Shown: in pieces, positions 62,590 to 64,000 of the stretch
Layout of the letters: every line of letters starts with the position of its first letter
How positions within the stretch are numbered: the first letter of the stretch is position 1
Source: CAZYVD01 sp964651045
Lineage (GTDB): Bacteria > Zhuqueibacterota > QNDG01 > DSAB01
NCBI GenBank assembly: GCA_964651045.1
Contig: CAZYVD010000002.1
Coordinates: 76,158-140,157, forward strand
Length of the DNA: 64,000 nt
Reading direction: 5' to 3'
The notes under the pieces: generated by a model
Told to the model about the DNA's origin: nothing
What the model saw: the letters and a program-made list of their open reading frames with translations, nothing else
Database searches by the model: none
Program-made: the position numbers and the translations under genes

Positions 62590-62618
62590 ATTTTAATAAT
62601 TTAAAGATTCAAATGCAA
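62590..62618 (-). promoter_or_regulatory. Promoter of the deoxysugar operon
   Basis: On the minus strand TTGCAT (62613-62618), 17-bp spacer, TAAAAT (62590-62595), predicting a start near 62583, about 30 bases before the fucosidase GTG. It is the only plausible promoter in front of the eleven tightly packed genes. No operator palindrome was recognised. Confidence 0.6.
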
Positions 62619-62752
62619 GCTGGTTTATTGGAAATAGTCCTGCTTAATTTAATATCTCTTCCTCAATGCACCAGAGATGTTGAAGCTGAACTGTTTTCTG
62701 TGAAGGGATATTTTTATAAAAAAGCCTATAGAAAAATTATTTTAATTTTTTC

Positions 62753-62781
62753 TTGACATTTTAAATATTTACCCTTAAAAT
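62753..62781 (+). promoter_or_regulatory. Near-consensus promoter of the leader/BACON protein transcript
   Basis: TTGACA (62753-62758), 17-bp spacer, TAAAAT (62776-62781), expected start near 62788. It is the best match to the sigma70 consensus in the window and diverges from the deoxysugar operon promoter. Confidence 0.75.
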
Positions 62782-62787
62782 ATGACT

Positions 62788-63018
62788 ATAATAGATAATA
62801 ATAATTGTTTAAAAAGGAGGTGATTTAAACAGCAGGATAAGAGTCTGGTTTAATAGACGCACATAATCAACAAGACGTCTGTTGCACGAGGAGAGGCAGC
62901 AGGCAGCCTTGAAAAAATAGAGATGAGCCTTGCTTTTGAAGAGAGATGGGATAAGTTTTGAGCAGGGCTTTTTGTGTTTAAAAAGGCCTGGGGGTATTTT
63001 AAAAATGAGGAGGAAAAA
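62788..63018 (+). ncRNA. Structured 5' leader or small RNA with internal terminator, class unknown
   Basis: About 230 nt separate the promoter from the ATG at 63019 with no open frame. Elements: AAAGGAGGTGAT at 62813-62824, complementary to the 16S anti-Shine-Dalgarno end but without a start codon after it; a hairpin GTCTGTTGC 62877-62885 with GCAGCAGGC 62896-62902 extended to 62904; an alternative pairing AGACG 62855-62859 with CGTCT 62876-62880 that would compete with it; then the terminator at 62926-62973. I could not match a known riboswitch class. It could be a riboswitch, an attenuator or an independent small RNA of about 185 nt. Confidence 0.5.
62926..62973 (+). terminator. Terminator-like hairpin inside the leader
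   Basis: AGCCTTGCT (62926-62934) pairs with AGCAGGGCT (62961-62969) over nine bases with one G-T pair; the 26-nt loop is long, and TTTTT follows at 62969-62973. It lies between a strong promoter and the downstream gene, 46 bases before its start codon. Confidence 0.65.
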
Positions 63019-64000
63019 ATGAATTACAATAGGCTTAAATCGAAAGAAGGATTAAAAAATTATTTAATTATCAAAATATTTATTTTTATTGTTTGTTTTA
63101 TTACAAATCTTATAGCCCAAAGTTTAAATGAGGATTTACGGCCATATGGGGTTGAAACTTCAGAGGATACATGCATGGCACGATTGTTATGGTCTAATAT
63201 GCCAATAAGTTTTCAAATATTTGGAAATCAAGTGAATGTAATATTTAATGGAGATGTACAATCAAAAAATCCTTTGTGTTATTATTACCCAGGAGGAAAT
63301 GATCGTCATACTGTAAAATTATCTATGTATTATTATTGGGGAGATGCTAGTAAAAATATTTGGGGACCTAAGAATGGACCAATTATTGAGGAATTCAGAG
63401 AACCGGGGGTAAATTATTATAGAAAAACACCGTGGATATCACTATGTAGAAAGATGGATGTTATTTGTGAAGCAGACATAATACAAATCAAAAATCCAAA
63501 GATTAAATTTAATCCAATATTTAATAAAGACGAAAATTCAAAAAAAGATCTAAAGGTAATACTTAAACCGAGCGCAGATGCATCAGGAGGTTTTTATGGA
63601 ACAGTTAAAATACAGGAAGGAAATTGGATTAATTTTGAATCAATTGCTTATGGAATTCATGCAAATTATCCAGAATTGAATATCAGTACAAATACACTCG
63701 ACTTTGGATTAGATAAAGAAACCCTTACATTTGAAGTTTCGAACGAAGGCGGAAACGGACTAGATTGGAAAGCTAAAAAGAATAAAGATTGGATTGAAAA
63801 GATTGAACCAAATCATAATGAAAATCAGATGGCTTCAGACGGTCCTGTTACTGTTACGGTTACTGTTGATAGGAGCAAGATGGATACTGATGAATGCTAC
63901 GACACAGGAACGATTACTATTGAAAGTAATGGTGGTAACAAGGCTATAACAGTAAAAATCAGAAAAGCACCCGCTACACCTTCTAATTTACATATTACAA
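63019..64000 (+). CDS. Secreted BACON-domain protein (3' end outside the window)
   Basis: Starts at ATG 63019 after GAGGAGG and stays open for 327 codons to the window edge, so the C-terminus is missing. A signal peptide has its hydrophobic part at about residues 17-33 with cleavage near IAQ. The first about 210 residues match nothing I recognise; they hold WSNMPISFQIFGNQV and several Cys (four or five), possibly disulfide-bonded. From about 215 a BACON-like Ig domain begins (LNISTNTLDFG, LTFEVSNEGGNGLDW, GTITIESNGGNK), and APATPSNLHIT looks like the start of a fibronectin type III domain. Likely an extracellular or surface glycan-binding protein. Confidence 0.8.
   Translation, partial: MNYNRLKSKEGLKNYLIIKIFIFIVCFITNLIAQSLNEDLRPYGVETSEDTCMARLLWSNMPISFQIFGNQVNVIFNGDVQSKNPLCYYYPGGNDRHTVKLSMYYYWGDASKNIWGPKNGPIIEEFREPGVNYYRKTPWISLCRKMDVICEADIIQIKNPKIKFNPIFNKDENSKKDLKVILKPSADASGGFYGTVKIQEGNWINFESIAYGIHANYPELNISTNTLDFGLDKETLTFEVSNEGGNGLDWKAKKNKDWIEKIEPNHNENQMASDGPVTVTVTVDRSKMDTDECYDTGTITIESNGGNKAITVKIRKAPATPSNLHIT

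Noticed and set aside
62496..62756. 86-residue plus-strand frame between the divergent promoters
   Set aside because: Overlaps the start of the fucosidase gene and both promoter elements and has no ribosome-binding site.
62788..62973. Known riboswitch or RNA (c-di-GMP-I, SAM, SRP 4.5S, 6S, tmRNA)
   Set aside because: Isolated look-alike strings such as GACGCA and GGCAGCAGGCAGCC exist, but the ordered conserved core of none of these RNAs can be traced.
1..64000. CRISPR array, prophage, integrase, insertion sequence transposase or rRNA
   Set aside because: No regular direct repeats with spacers, no phage or transposase genes, and no rRNA segments were seen on either strand.

Overview
This is an AT-rich bacterial chromosome scaffold (one 100-N assembly gap at 40053-40152), most likely from an uncultured, anaerobic, Gram-negative member of the FCB-like candidate phyla. 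The evidence is outer-membrane beta-barrels (a porin-like protein and FadL/OmpP1), many lipoproteins, a Lol-type ABC module, and a gingipain-like secreted protein with a FlgD-like C-terminal sorting domain of the Bacteroidota/KSB1/Latescibacterota style. Anaerobiosis is suggested by a tungsten-type aldehyde:ferredoxin oxidoreductase, FeoAB and radical SAM enzymes. Promoters are classical sigma70 type (TTGACA-N16/17-TAWAWT). I cannot name the species.

Layout. (1) 98-5937, + strand: porin-like protein, LolD-like ATPase, two FtsX/LolCE-like permeases, a LolA-like periplasmic carrier and a Nudix hydrolase. (2) 5940-20249, - strand: TauE/SafE exporter and gingipain-like protein, then an amidase, nitrilase-family hydrolase, S9 peptidase, GHMP (galactokinase-type) kinase, sodium:solute symporter, a 46-residue membrane protein coupled to that symporter, a GH109-type glycosidase, a lipoprotein and a flavin-binding protein. 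(3) 20329-24496: IMPACT-family protein and a CNNM/CBS protein (+), FadL porin (-), SPOR lipoprotein (+). (4) 24577-38723, + strand: housekeeping run yebC-ruvCAB-queA-ispDF-dedA-gltX-M48 protease-polA, then smpB-tyrS-PAP2-macrodomain; a tRNA-Leu(CAG) sits antisense between polA and smpB. (5) 38763-40510, - strand: a repeat-rich lipoprotein with a SUMF1-like domain, broken by the assembly gap, followed by a 269-bp inverted-repeat element. (6) 40956-47186, + strand: DtxR-family regulator with feoA-feoB behind a DtxR-like box, then amrS, a SpoIIE-type phosphatase and an M20 hydrolase. (7) 62554-47290, - strand: an eleven-gene deoxysugar operon. (8) 62753-64000, + strand: a structured leader containing an intrinsic terminator, then a secreted BACON-domain protein that runs off the window.

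The most striking system is the deoxysugar operon. GH29 alpha-L-fucosidase releases L-fucose; an RbsABC-type ABC transporter imports it; L-fucose isomerase, a rhamnulokinase-type kinase and a double-domain class II aldolase would give DHAP plus L-lactaldehyde. Instead of an NAD-linked lactaldehyde dehydrogenase or propanediol reductase, the operon carries an aldehyde:ferredoxin oxidoreductase (lactaldehyde to lactate with reduced ferredoxin) and LutABC (lactate to pyruvate). The route would carry every carbon of the sugar into central metabolism and bank electrons on ferredoxin. The second minus-strand cluster (GH109 alpha-N-acetylgalactosaminidase family, symporter, galactokinase-type kinase, peptidase and amidases) would fit GalNAc and peptide salvage. 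Together they suggest growth on fucosylated, GalNAc-bearing glycoproteins such as mucin-like material. That ecological reading is inference.
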